NCBI GenBank assembly: GCA_938010435.1
Contig: CALLUS010000002.1
Coordinates: forward strand, 418,288-482,287
Reading direction: 5' to 3'
DNA length: 64,000 nucleotides
Source of the DNA: an uncultured Rhizobiaceae group bacterium
GTDB taxonomy: Bacteria > Pseudomonadota > Alphaproteobacteria > Rhizobiales > Rhizobiaceae
Each line of letters opens with the position of its first letter. Positions within the stretch are counted from its first letter, which is position 1. Both the position numbers and the translations under genes were made by a program. Shown here piece by piece: positions 1 to 8,982 of the stretch. Under the pieces are notes generated by a model that saw nothing but the letters and a program-made list of their open reading frames with translations, did not search any database and had not been told where the DNA came from.

Positions 1-471
1 ATACCTTTGGCAAGCTTTGATAACTGGTTTGATGCTGCCGTGCGGTCAATGTTTGGAGTGTCTTCAGGCCTGTTGCTCAGCGGGTCGATTGGCATCCTGA
101 TTTATGCCTATGTTTTGAGATTTTTAGCAATTTCATACGGAACCGTGGAATCAGGGTTTGGACGCGTATCTCCTCACATTGATCTTGTGGCCAGATCGCT
201 TGGACGCACGCCCTCACAAGTGGCCAAACAAATTCACACACCAATCATGAAAAACGTATTGGCAGCTGCCTTTCTATTGGTTTTTGTCGATTCCATGAAA
301 GAACTGTCAGCCACTCTGTTATTGCGACCGTTCAACTTTGAGACACTATCAACTTATATTTATGATCGTGCGTCTCAATCCGCATTGGAAGATGCTTCCT
401 TTGCAGCTTTGATTATTGTCTTGATTGGGCTTGTACCAGTATATCTTATTTCACGGGCGCCTCAGAAATAG
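1..471 (+). CDS. ABC transporter inner-membrane permease, iron(III)-type, 3' part only
   Basis: The reading frame is open from base 1, so the gene begins upstream of the window; about 156 C-terminal residues are visible. The segment LVARSLGRTPSQVAKQIH followed by a hydrophobic stretch and VFVDSMKELSATLLLRPFNF matches the EAA cytoplasmic loop and last membrane segments of FbpB/AfuB-type ferric iron permeases; the MKELPATLLLRPFNF-like stretch is characteristic of that subfamily. Such proteins import Fe3+ with a periplasmic binding protein and an ATPase, neither of which is in the window. It ends with TAG. The substrate is inferred from subfamily resemblance only. Confidence 0.8.
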   Translation: MPLASFDNWFDAAVRSMFGVSSGLLLSGSIGILIYAYVLRFLAISYGTVESGFGRVSPHIDLVARSLGRTPSQVAKQIHTPIMKNVLAAAFLLVFVDSMKELSATLLLRPFNFETLSTYIYDRASQSALEDASFAALIIVLIGLVPVYLISRAPQK

Positions 472-496
472 GCTTACACTCTTCTGAGTACACACC

Positions 497-525
497 AAAA
501 AAAACGCGGACATTGCTGTCCGCGT
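497..525 (-). terminator. Rho-independent terminator for the acetoacetyl-CoA synthetase transcript
   Basis: A perfect 9-bp stem (504-512 with 517-525, loop 513-516) is followed on the minus strand by eight T residues (the A run at 497-504). It lies about 215 nt beyond the stop of the minus-strand gene at 741. On the plus strand there is no T run, so it mainly serves the minus transcript, although its stem may also hold back readthrough from the permease gene ending at 471. I see nothing else in the gap 472-740. Confidence 0.75.
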
Positions 526-740
526 AAGAGATAAGGTTAAGAAGCTGTGGGGTCGTGTCTCAGGTCTAGTAAACTTTTGGGAAATTGAAACATTCAACTT
601 ATGAATATTTTGACTTCCGATGAACCCATAATGCCCCTCAAAAGTTAAGAACGTCTTTCCAGCTTCATTAAAATTTTACACTTCCGCGTGAAACGAAACA
701 CAAGGTTAAGATTTTAGTTAGGGTTTGTTAACCCTCTTTC

Positions 741-2696
741 TTAGGTTTGCAACGCAGAAACATTGGCAAAAAGAGCCAGCGCTTCCGGATTGGCCAATGC
801 TTCCTGGTTTTTGACCTTTCGGCCATGCACAATATCCCTCACAGCCAATTCAGTAATTTTACCACTTTTAGTTCGGGGAATGTCTTCGACCGGGACAATA
901 ACTGCCGGAACATGCCGCGGTGAAGCGCCAGTGCGGATCTTAAGGCGAATGGCTTTTTCAAGACTTTCATCCAGAACCACGCCCTCCGCCAAACGAACAA
1001 ACAGAACGACCCGTGTGTCGTTATCCCATTGTTGACCGATGCAAAGTCCTTCTTCAACTTCAGGCATTTGCTCCACCTGATTGTAGATTTCCGCTGTTCC
1101 AATTCGAACACCACCGGGATTCAAAGTCGCATCAGAGCGGCCGTGAATAATCATGCCACTATGATCCGTCCATTCAGCAAAGTCCCCGTGGCACCAGACA
1201 TTGTCAAAACGCGCGAAGTAAGCATCGTGATATTTCACACCATCCCCGTCGTTCCAGAAACCGAGTGGCATAGAAGGGAATGGCTGAGCGCAAACCAATT
1301 CGCCTTTCTCACCATGAATAGGTCGTCCATCATCGTCCCATACGTCACTGGCCATACCAAGTGCTGCACCTTGAATTTCACCTGTATAAACAGGACTCCA
1401 CGGAACTGCGCATACGAAACAAGCAGCAATATCCGTGCCCCCTGACACAGAAGCCAAATGGACATCGGACTTTATCCCGTCATAAACAAACTGAAAATTT
1501 TCTGGCGACAGAGGTGAGCCTGTTGATGCAATAGTTTTGACAGATGAGAGATTATGGGTCTCGATTGGTTTGCGACCTTCGTTGCGCACGGCATCGATAA
1601 ACTTAGCGGATGTTCCAAAGAAGTCGAATTTCTCTTGTTCTGCATAATCAAAAATCACATTGCCGTCGGGTGCGAATGGCGACCCGTCATAGAGCATCAA
1701 TGTGGAGCCACCGGCTAACGCCGTCACTAACCAATTCCACATCATCCAACCGCATGTGGTGAAATAGAACACGCGGTCACCCTCGGTGTTGCCACAGTGG
1801 AGGATGTGTTCCTTCAAGTGTTGCAACAAAATTCCACCAACACGATGAACAATACATTTTGGAACTCCGGTCGTTCCCGATGAAAACAAAATGTACAACG
1901 GGTGATCGAATGGGAGCCGCTCGAATGTGACAGGTTTGGCATCAAATGAGTTGATAAAATCTTCCAATCGCTCGCCATAAACATCAACTTTGGGTGCATC
2001 AGCGCACAGTTCCAAATAAGGAAGAACGATTGTCTTTTTCGCAGATAATTGAGCCGATACCGCCTTTACTTTACTAGAGACGTCTATCGCCTTGCCATTG
2101 TACCAATACCCGTCGCACGAAATGAACAACACGGGCTCAATTTGACCAAAACGGTCTAAAACGCCTTGCTCGCCAAAGTCTGGTGAACAGGATGACCAAA
2201 TGGCGCCGATTGAATTGGCAGCCAACATGCAAGCAACAGTCCCGGGTATGTTGGGCACCATGGCCGCAATTCTGTCACCGCTTTTCACGCCTTCAGCGGC
2301 GAAAGCCTGCTGCAAACGCGAAACGAGTGCATGTAACTCGTCCCATGACATGCTGGATTGTAACTTGTCTTCCCCTCGAAAGATCATAGCAGGTTCTGAC
2401 CCTTTTAAGCGCACCATGTTTTCAGCGAAACTGAGTTGGGCCTCGGGGAAGAACTTGGCGTCGATCATACGTTCAGCATTCGCAAAAACACGATTGCCTT
2501 TTATTCCGATTACATTGCAGAAATCCCAGAACTCAGACCAAAACTCTGGTGCTTGATCAACAGACCATTTGTGGAAATCTGAATAGGATTCAAACTTGAG
2601 ACCCGATTGCTGTTCACAATGGTTTGCAAATTTTCGCATAGGGCTTGAACTGATGCGCGCCGCATCGGGCGTCCAGAGTGGCTCTTTATTCATCAT
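741..2696 (-). CDS. Acetoacetyl-CoA synthetase (acetoacetate-CoA ligase)
   Basis: 651 residues, the usual length for AacS/AcsA2. It activates acetoacetate with ATP and CoA to acetoacetyl-CoA in the cytoplasm, letting ketone bodies or mobilised poly-3-hydroxybutyrate enter central metabolism. The adenylate-forming signature YILFSSGTTGVPKCIVH lies near residues 270-286; the C-terminal catalytic lysine is in RTKSGKITE (Lys613). The N-terminus (LWTPDAARISSSPMRKF) and the stretch NPGGVRIGTAEIYNQVE are typical of this clade rather than of acetyl-CoA synthetase. It stands alone, with its own terminator at 497-525. No PHB genes are nearby. Function is confident from family; regulation is not visible. 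Confidence 0.93.
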   Translation of the reverse strand: MMNKEPLWTPDAARISSSPMRKFANHCEQQSGLKFESYSDFHKWSVDQAPEFWSEFWDFCNVIGIKGNRVFANAERMIDAKFFPEAQLSFAENMVRLKGSEPAMIFRGEDKLQSSMSWDELHALVSRLQQAFAAEGVKSGDRIAAMVPNIPGTVACMLAANSIGAIWSSCSPDFGEQGVLDRFGQIEPVLFISCDGYWYNGKAIDVSSKVKAVSAQLSAKKTIVLPYLELCADAPKVDVYGERLEDFINSFDAKPVTFERLPFDHPLYILFSSGTTGVPKCIVHRVGGILLQHLKEHILHCGNTEGDRVFYFTTCGWMMWNWLVTALAGGSTLMLYDGSPFAPDGNVIFDYAEQEKFDFFGTSAKFIDAVRNEGRKPIETHNLSSVKTIASTGSPLSPENFQFVYDGIKSDVHLASVSGGTDIAACFVCAVPWSPVYTGEIQGAALGMASDVWDDDGRPIHGEKGELVCAQPFPSMPLGFWNDGDGVKYHDAYFARFDNVWCHGDFAEWTDHSGMIIHGRSDATLNPGGVRIGTAEIYNQVEQMPEVEEGLCIGQQWDNDTRVVLFVRLAEGVVLDESLEKAIRLKIRTGASPRHVPAVIVPVEDIPRTKSGKITELAVRDIVHGRKVKNQEALANPEALALFANVSALQT

Positions 2697-2916
2697 GCAC
2701 CAACATTAAATGGGTAATAATCATTTATTTCCATGCACATGGTAGATTAGCAAGTCTCAGCATGGGCGTTAACCACCATTTTAACCATTTCGCAATTGTT
2801 CTGATTTCCGCCACATTAGAGTTCTCAAAGGAAGTTGTACGGATTAAGGTTAAACGTGCGCCGAATTTGAACATCACATGTGGCGGGGCGTGTGAGAATT
2901 GGGGACGTAACCAGAC

Positions 2917-4692
2917 ATGACACGTTGGGCAAAATGGCTTCTAGCGATTGCTGTTGTTATTTCAATTCTGTTGGTGGCAACGCCCCAGTTACTGTCTAGC
3001 CGTGCTGTAAAAGACCGTATAGCTGCTCAATTGAGCGAACTCACAGGACGTAAAGTGCTGCTCAATGGAAGCAGTTCGATATCCCTAAAGCCTTACCTCG
3101 GCGTGATATACCGCGATGCGAGAATAGCCAGCACAAAAGGCGAAACAGGTGCCCCGTTGGCCAGCGTTGAGGAGCTGCAAGTTCAACTTGGGTTCGCATC
3201 CGCATTTTTTGGAAAAGCCGAAGTTTCAAATGTGACTATGATCCGGCCGCGTTTCAACCTTGAAGTCGATGCCAACGGGACACGAAATTGGCAACTACAA
3301 GGTGGAGAATTTGCCAAGCGGCTGAGCCTTGAAAATGATCAAAAGCCGCAAGGCCTATCTCTCGGATTTGCTAATATTGTTGATGGAACTATTAAACTCA
3401 ATGATCAGCTCAACCGGGTAACAACAGAGCTGACAGCTGTGAATGGCTCAATAAATTGGCAAGATATCACCAGCAGCCTTGATAGTAAGATTGAAGCCGT
3501 CTGGAATGGTGAGATTGTCAATTTGGAATTGGCAGCTGCAGCCCCTCTTGAACTCCTGCGCGGCGGCATTTCAAGCACCCGTGCAGTGTTTAAATCAAAA
3601 GCTTTGACAATGGTTTTTGACGGTACGTTGGATACGAAACTCAATACGGCCAAGGGGACATTTAGCTCGATCACACCTTCTATGAAAAGTGTGACCGAGT
3701 GGTTATCCATACGCGCGCCTATGGCTGCCATGACAACTGCTTTCGAGCTTTCAGGCGAATTGAGTGCTGCAGAAGGCAAAGTCACAATGGAAAATACGAA
3801 AGTCTCCATTGCTGATCATAATGGTTTGGGACAATTGCAGTTTACGAAAAAGGAAAATACCCCGCTTGCAATCAGTGGTACACTCGCTTTTGAGACACTC
3901 GATATTCCCTCACTGCCCCGCCTGGTCTTTGCAGGAACTAAAACCGCAGAGCAAAGCGACCAACTCAACCTGTCCAAACTGGACGTGATAGATATGGATA
4001 TTGGGGTGTCGTCAAAGTCTATGACATACGCCGCGGTCTCCGCTACGAACGTTGCAGCCTCCGTGATGCTCCGCAAAGGCGCAATGCGGTTGGAAATAGG
4101 GAATGCAGAAATTTTAGATGGTACAATATCCGGGTTTCTGGATGGGCAGCCGAAACCGGAGAGTTTTGAACTGCGGTCTAATTTCTTGTTGTCCCAAGTG
4201 AACTTAGCAGACATGTCATCATTGGTTTCTGGAACCTCCAAAGCTTTAACAGGAGATGGTGATGCCGAAATCAAGTGGACCTCCAGTATTGCGCCTGGTG
4301 CAAACACATTTTCAAACTTGAACGGCAGTTTAGACATCAAAGGCAAGGGTGGCACAATAAATGGCATTGATTTGAAAGCTATCTATGACCTTTCAAATCA
4401 AAACGAGGATACACCCGTACAATATGTGGATGGAGTAACAAGATTCGATACGCTTCAATTGAATTTTTTGATCGTAAACAACACTGCGTTTTTGCGCGAG
4501 AGCATGCTTGTGAACCCGAGTTTAAAAGCGACACTAACCGGTCGTGGTGAATATAAGATCGGCACTTTGGCGATGCGCGGAAACATTGAAAGCACGGAGG
4601 AAGATACAACAGGCCTTCCGTTACCTTTCTTCATAGGCGGAACAATCGCCTCACCTTTATTCGTGCCATTGCCAAGACCGAATTCGAACTAA
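2917..4692 (+). CDS. AsmA-family protein
   Basis: 591 residues with one N-terminal membrane anchor (about residues 5-27, WAKWLLAIAVVISILLVA) and a long beta-rich periplasmic region. The N-terminus after the anchor (VKDRIAAQLSELTGRKVLLNGSSSISLKPYLGVIYRDARIAS split over residues 30-75) is the AsmA pattern of a helix followed by a sequence describing a lipid-transfer groove. The C-terminal third (LSGRG-like segments, IKWTSS, GSLDIKGKGGTINGIDLKAI) fits the AsmA_2 domain. AsmA-like proteins are thought to move or organise phospholipids between envelope membranes; the specific role here is inferred. It converges on the cyclase gene with 20 bp between stops. The 220-bp upstream gap holds the divergent start of the acetoacetyl-CoA synthetase and no clear motif. 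Confidence 0.85.
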   Translation: MTRWAKWLLAIAVVISILLVATPQLLSSRAVKDRIAAQLSELTGRKVLLNGSSSISLKPYLGVIYRDARIASTKGETGAPLASVEELQVQLGFASAFFGKAEVSNVTMIRPRFNLEVDANGTRNWQLQGGEFAKRLSLENDQKPQGLSLGFANIVDGTIKLNDQLNRVTTELTAVNGSINWQDITSSLDSKIEAVWNGEIVNLELAAAAPLELLRGGISSTRAVFKSKALTMVFDGTLDTKLNTAKGTFSSITPSMKSVTEWLSIRAPMAAMTTAFELSGELSAAEGKVTMENTKVSIADHNGLGQLQFTKKENTPLAISGTLAFETLDIPSLPRLVFAGTKTAEQSDQLNLSKLDVIDMDIGVSSKSMTYAAVSATNVAASVMLRKGAMRLEIGNAEILDGTISGFLDGQPKPESFELRSNFLLSQVNLADMSSLVSGTSKALTGDGDAEIKWTSSIAPGANTFSNLNGSLDIKGKGGTINGIDLKAIYDLSNQNEDTPVQYVDGVTRFDTLQLNFLIVNNTAFLRESMLVNPSLKATLTGRGEYKIGTLAMRGNIESTEEDTTGLPLPFFIGGTIASPLFVPLPRPNSN

Positions 4693-4712
4693 GCTTCACA
4701 ATGTCCTGAATA

Positions 4713-5972
4713 TTAGTGTGCACGTTGAACAACATTTGATTTGGGCGCTATTTCCATCGGTTGTTTCTTCATCTCTGCCCGACAGAACAACTCAGGTGTT
4801 TGCGCTACGCCAGCGAGTTTATGATTGCCAACGGACACCCAGCGTTCTGGTTCTAATTTGGCAATTTCCGCCGACACGAGAGCTTTCGAGTTCAACACTT
4901 TTGTTAACGCCTCAATACGCTCCACCTCATTGATTGTGGGGCCAATAACTGAAAATGCCAGACGCGAAGCAACACCAATATTTCCGAAATTGAGCATTCC
5001 CATATTCATTCCAATTCCGAAATCAAATTCCTGTTTACCCCGTTTCGTTCTTAGAGCATTAATCTTTTCCAAGCTTTCAATTGCTTTATCAATCGCCATG
5101 GTTCCGCAACGGATCGCCTGCTGCTTTCCTTCTTCCTCTTCGAAGGGGAAAATAGCCAGCACTGCATCACCGATGAAGTCCAAAACCTCACCACCGAACT
5201 CGATTGCTGCACCTGCGGTAGCTTCAAAATAATCGTTCAATAATTCAAGAAAATCAGCTGGCGGCATTGTGTCCGCCAAAGCCGTAGAATTGCGCATATC
5301 GGAATACCAAACCACTGCCTTGGTTTCACGGCCATCGCCAAGTTTAATGGCGCCATCCAAGACTTCACGACCCGCATGTTTGCCCAGATAAGTTTCCGTA
5401 ATATTCCGTGCAATACGATTTTGGACCACATTTTTACAAGCGGCGGCGAACCGTCTTTGTATCTTCTTCAAAGCTGTTAGATCATCATCAGAGAAGCCCC
5501 CCTCACGTGAACTCGACCACATGACAAGCAAACCTTTCGACATGGCTGTCTTACGCAATCTGGATTCATTAAACGGCGTGGCGATCATCAGGTAATCGGT
5601 ATATCCCTGTTCTTGAAGGTCAACTAAAACCGGAAAATCTACGATCATATTGGGGCCATCGAGATTGCGGCGGAATGTGTCCAGATTGTTATCCAGAACA
5701 TAGGACATGGGGCTGGCTTTCCACTGGTCTGACACTTCATCTTGATGTCTGAATTGCTCGAACTCAACCTCCTGACCACGTCGCCACAAAATTGTTTCGG
5801 CCTGGAATAGGGGATGAAGCGTCGGCCAAGTGAGCCTTGCTCTTGTCACTGGAACTCCGGCAGAGCTCAATCGCTCGCATACCTCTGAAAACAAGTCGAC
5901 GATTTCAGGTTGCGACAGAGCTTGATCTATGAGCCATTCGCCGATTTCATTGATCAGGGTATTACGGCTCAT
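4713..5972 (-). CDS. Class III adenylate/guanylate cyclase with N-terminal sensory region
   Basis: About 419 residues. The C-terminal half (from about residue 205) is a class III cyclase domain: AVVWYSDMRNSTALAD carries the first metal-binding Asp, DFIGDAVLAIFP the second, and GIGMNMGMLNFGNIG and GPTINEVERIEALTK the later conserved elements. It would make cAMP or cGMP in the cytoplasm. The N-terminal 190 residues have no membrane segment and resemble a GAF-like sensory region, as in many alphaproteobacterial cyclases; I cannot name it surely. I prefer the ATG at 5972, preceded by GGAGA 7 nt upstream, over an in-frame start at 6059. It follows potI on the same strand by 87 bp and may be cotranscribed with the putrescine transporter. 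Confidence 0.88.
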   Translation of the reverse strand: MSRNTLINEIGEWLIDQALSQPEIVDLFSEVCERLSSAGVPVTRARLTWPTLHPLFQAETILWRRGQEVEFEQFRHQDEVSDQWKASPMSYVLDNNLDTFRRNLDGPNMIVDFPVLVDLQEQGYTDYLMIATPFNESRLRKTAMSKGLLVMWSSSREGGFSDDDLTALKKIQRRFAAACKNVVQNRIARNITETYLGKHAGREVLDGAIKLGDGRETKAVVWYSDMRNSTALADTMPPADFLELLNDYFEATAGAAIEFGGEVLDFIGDAVLAIFPFEEEEGKQQAIRCGTMAIDKAIESLEKINALRTKRGKQEFDFGIGMNMGMLNFGNIGVASRLAFSVIGPTINEVERIEALTKVLNSKALVSAEIAKLEPERWVSVGNHKLAGVAQTPELFCRAEMKKQPMEIAPKSNVVQRAH

Positions 5973-6059
5973 AATCATTCTCCAACTGTGTTGCTGCAAT
6001 GTCGGGTTGAATGCACTCTTTTTCAAGAGCACAAATGCACATTGCAAAGTTAAAACCAA

Positions 6060-6878
6060 TTAAGTTTGAGTGGCTAATCGTTCGGCCCGTGCAGCCCGCA
6101 CTTCCTGACGTTTAATCGACAGTGAGGCAATGATGACACCAGTGGTCACGACTCCCACCAGAATCGTGCAGACCGCATTGATTTCAGGGGTTACCCCCAA
6201 ACGCACCTGGCTGAAAATCTTCATGGGCAATGTTGTCGCGCCCGGCCCCGAATTAAATTGAGCAATTACGAGATCATCCAATGACAGTGTGAATGCCAAC
6301 ATCCATCCAGCGACTATTGCCGGCATAATAATAGGCAATGTCACGCTAAAGAAGGCACGAGCAGGCGTTGCTCCCAAATCCAATGCAGCTTCTTCCAACG
6401 AACGGTCAAAACTTGCCAATCTTGACTGCACAACCACCGCCACAAAACACATGGAAAACGTAATATGAGCCAAAGTGACCGTGGTGATACCTCTGTCCAT
6501 TCCAACAGCAACAAACAGAAGTAGCAGAGACAAACCAGTGATCACTTCGGGCATGACCAATGGCGCGTAAATCATTCCTGAAAATAAAAAACGACCTCTA
6601 AATCGGGTGTTTCGTGCCAATGCCATTGCGGCCAACGTCCCCAGAACAGTGGCAATTGTTGCAGAAATTATGGCCACCCTAAATGTAACCCAAGCGGCGT
6701 CAACAAGACCTTGGTTGGCAAAGGCCGCCGTATACCATTTGGTGGAAAATCCAGCCCAAACAGTCACCAGTTTAGAAGCATTGAACGAATAGATTATGAG
6801 CAACAGGATCGGGATGTAGAGAAACGCAAACCCAAGAACCACAGACACAATATTGAATTTTGACCAATGCCTGTTCAT
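6060..6878 (-). CDS. potI: Putrescine ABC transporter permease PotI
   Basis: 272 residues with about six membrane segments and the EAA loop LEEAALDLGATPARAFFSVTLP near residues 155-176. N-terminus WSKFNIVSVVLGFAFLYIPI and the segment LIIYSFNASKLVTVWAGFS are typical of the PotI/PotC permease family. It forms the inner-membrane channel with PotH, driven by PotG. The start ATG overlaps the PotH stop as ATGA (6875-6878), indicating translational coupling. It is the last transporter gene of the potFGHI block; the cyclase gene follows 87 bp later. Confidence 0.92.
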   Translation of the reverse strand: MNRHWSKFNIVSVVLGFAFLYIPILLLIIYSFNASKLVTVWAGFSTKWYTAAFANQGLVDAAWVTFRVAIISATIATVLGTLAAMALARNTRFRGRFLFSGMIYAPLVMPEVITGLSLLLLFVAVGMDRGITTVTLAHITFSMCFVAVVVQSRLASFDRSLEEAALDLGATPARAFFSVTLPIIMPAIVAGWMLAFTLSLDDLVIAQFNSGPGATTLPMKIFSQVRLGVTPEINAVCTILVGVVTTGVIIASLSIKRQEVRAARAERLATQT

Positions 6879-7783
6879 GCGCTCTGCTCCCTTGCACGAA
6901 CTTCACTGCGTTGAAACAGCATAATAGGAACAATAAGCAAAAGCAGCAGGATTACCGCCACAGCAGAAGAAACAGGCCAATCACGGTTTTGGAAAAACTC
7001 ATCAAACAAAACCCGTCCTATCATTAATGTACTCGAGCCCCCCAGCAATGATGGAATAACAAATTCACCAACAGCCGGAATGAAAACAAGCATGCAACCT
7101 GCGATAACACCGGGACGAGACAGAGGCCATGTGATTTGCCAAAATGCTGACATCTTACTGCATCCAAGATCTGCGGCGGCTTCAAGCAATGCGCTGTCTT
7201 GCTTTTCCAAATTCGCGTAGAGTGGCAAGACCATAAACGGCAGATAAGAATAGACAATACCAATATAGACCGCCCAGTTGGTGTTCATAATCGTTAGCGG
7301 TTCGCTAATCACCCCCAACCAGAGAAGAAACTGATTGAGCAGGCCTTCTTTTTTCAAAATACCAATCCACGCATAAACACGGATCAAAAACGATGTCCAA
7401 AAGGGCAAGATAACAAGCATAAGCAACAATGGGCGCAACGTGCGCGGCGCACTTGCCATGCCGTATGCCAACGGATATCCAATCAACAACGTAAGCACTG
7501 TTGAGATGAGCGCAATTTGAACACTCGACAGATAACTTTTCCAGTAGAGGGCATCTTGCGTCAAAAAAGTGTAATTGCTGAACGAAAACTTTTTGATGTC
7601 TTCCCACCACCCCAAAGGACCATCCAACCAATCCAATGCCGGAATATAGGGGGGTTGTGCGATGGCCGGTTCAGAAACGGAGAGTTTTACCACCATCACA
7701 AATGGCGCAAGAAAGAAAATAAGCAACCAAAGATAAGGGAGCCAAATCGTGGCGCGTTTCACAATAGGTTGCAGCGCATTCAC
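6875..7783 (-). CDS. potH: Putrescine ABC transporter permease PotH
   Basis: 302 residues from the GTG at 7783, which overlaps the PotG stop (GTGA); a longer frame reaching 7840 would run 61 bp into potG and adds residues unlike the family. Membrane segments begin around residue 13 (WLPYLWLLIFFLAPFVMVV). The EAA loop is LLEAAADLGCSKMSAFWQITWP. The motif VGEFVIPSLLGGSSTLMIGRVLF is typical of PotH/PotB. With PotI it forms the translocation pore. Coupling through 4-bp overlaps on both sides suggests stoichiometric synthesis with PotG and PotI. Confidence 0.92.
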   Translation of the reverse strand: MNALQPIVKRATIWLPYLWLLIFFLAPFVMVVKLSVSEPAIAQPPYIPALDWLDGPLGWWEDIKKFSFSNYTFLTQDALYWKSYLSSVQIALISTVLTLLIGYPLAYGMASAPRTLRPLLLMLVILPFWTSFLIRVYAWIGILKKEGLLNQFLLWLGVISEPLTIMNTNWAVYIGIVYSYLPFMVLPLYANLEKQDSALLEAAADLGCSKMSAFWQITWPLSRPGVIAGCMLVFIPAVGEFVIPSLLGGSSTLMIGRVLFDEFFQNRDWPVSSAVAVILLLLLIVPIMLFQRSEVRAREQSA

Positions 7784-8928
7784 GATGTTAAAATCCGCGC
7801 GCCTTGGGGAGAACAGGAGATCCAAACACGCTCTTCCCAAGTGATGATGTCATTACCTGACACAGAACTGTTCAACACCGCCGCTTTTACAAACTCTCCA
7901 CTGTCCAGCTTTACTTTATAGATGGTCACACCACCAAGATAGGCGATGTCCCAAACGACTCCTTCAAGAGAGTTGATTGATTTTGCAGGTTTCTTTCGTG
8001 ATATACTCAACTTCTCTGGACGGGATGCAAACCAGACATTGCGATCTATCGCGAAGTTTTCCCCTGTTGTCACCTGAAGCTCCTGTCCGCTGTCGCTTTG
8101 CAGCAATATCTTGCCTTTGGCTCGACCAACAGTTTTTGAAGCAATCAGATTAATGTCCCCCAGAAAATCCGCCACATACCGGCTATTGGGTCGTTCATAC
8201 ATTTCCATGGGTGGGGCAACTTGCACGATACGTCCGTGATCCATCACCGCGATCCTATCAGCGACCGTCATGGCCTCTTCTTGATCGTGGGTAACAATCA
8301 TGAATGTGATGCCAAGTTTTTCCTGAAGATCGACCAATTCAAACTGTGTTTCTTCGCGCAGCTTACGGTCAAGCGCACCCAACGGTTCATCGAGCAACAG
8401 AAGTTTTGGTTGTTTCGCCAACGAGCGCGCCAGCGCGACCCTTTGTTTTTGGCCACCTGACAGTTGATCAGGTTTGCGCTTGCCAAATTGTTCCATCTTC
8501 ACCAGCACCAGCATGTCTGCGACACGATCGTTGATTTCGCTTTTCGCCATGCCGTCTTGTTTCAGACCAAATGCAATATTCTTCTCAACGCTCATGTGCG
8601 GAAACAATGCGTAGGATTGAAACATCATGTTCACCGGACGGCGATAAGGTGGAACATCGGCCAAGTTTTCCCCTGCCAAAAACACATCGCCTTCAGTGAC
8701 ATCTTCAAAGCCTGCCAACATACGCATTAAAGTCGTCTTGCCGCAGCCGGAAGGGCCCAAAAGGGCGAAAAACTCTCTTTCAAATATTTCAAGAGAAAGG
8801 TCATCTACCGCCGTAAATGAGCCGTATCGCTTCGTGACATTTCGAAACTCGATGAACGGTTTCGCACCCTCTTCCAGCCACGGATGAAATGTCCGGTTTA
8901 ATGCTGCTGGTTGTTTGGGGTTACTCAC
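7780..8928 (-). CDS. potG: Putrescine ABC transporter ATPase PotG
   Basis: 382 residues. Walker A GPSGCGKTT (residues 58-66), Q-loop FQSYALFPHMSV, signature LSGGQKQRVALARSLA, Walker B KLLLLDEPLGALD and switch His in IVTHDQEEA are all intact, followed by a C-terminal TOBE-type domain (about 290-375). The N-terminal extension (NRTFHPWLEEGAKPFIEFRN) is typical of PotG. The start is GTG at 8928 with GGAG 7 nt upstream. It couples ATP hydrolysis to uptake of a polyamine, probably putrescine given the neighbouring PotF and PuuA homologues. Confidence 0.93.
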   Translation of the reverse strand: MSNPKQPAALNRTFHPWLEEGAKPFIEFRNVTKRYGSFTAVDDLSLEIFEREFFALLGPSGCGKTTLMRMLAGFEDVTEGDVFLAGENLADVPPYRRPVNMMFQSYALFPHMSVEKNIAFGLKQDGMAKSEINDRVADMLVLVKMEQFGKRKPDQLSGGQKQRVALARSLAKQPKLLLLDEPLGALDRKLREETQFELVDLQEKLGITFMIVTHDQEEAMTVADRIAVMDHGRIVQVAPPMEMYERPNSRYVADFLGDINLIASKTVGRAKGKILLQSDSGQELQVTTGENFAIDRNVWFASRPEKLSISRKKPAKSINSLEGVVWDIAYLGGVTIYKVKLDSGEFVKAAVLNSSVSGNDIITWEERVWISCSPQGARILTS

Positions 8929-8943
8929 TACGCATCTCCAACC

Positions 8944-8968
8944 ATGAGGCCGCGTAAAACAGCCTCAT
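8944..8968 (-). other. Stem-loop between potF and potG
   Basis: Within the 54-bp gap after potF, an arm ATGAGGC (8944-8950) pairs with GCCTCAT (8962-8968), and the stem can extend outward over a short bulge. No T run follows on the minus strand, so it looks like an intra-operon RNA-stabilising or partially attenuating element rather than a full terminator. Such structures commonly keep binding-protein expression above that of permeases. Confidence 0.5.
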
Positions 8969-8982
8969 GATGGTTTGAGCCA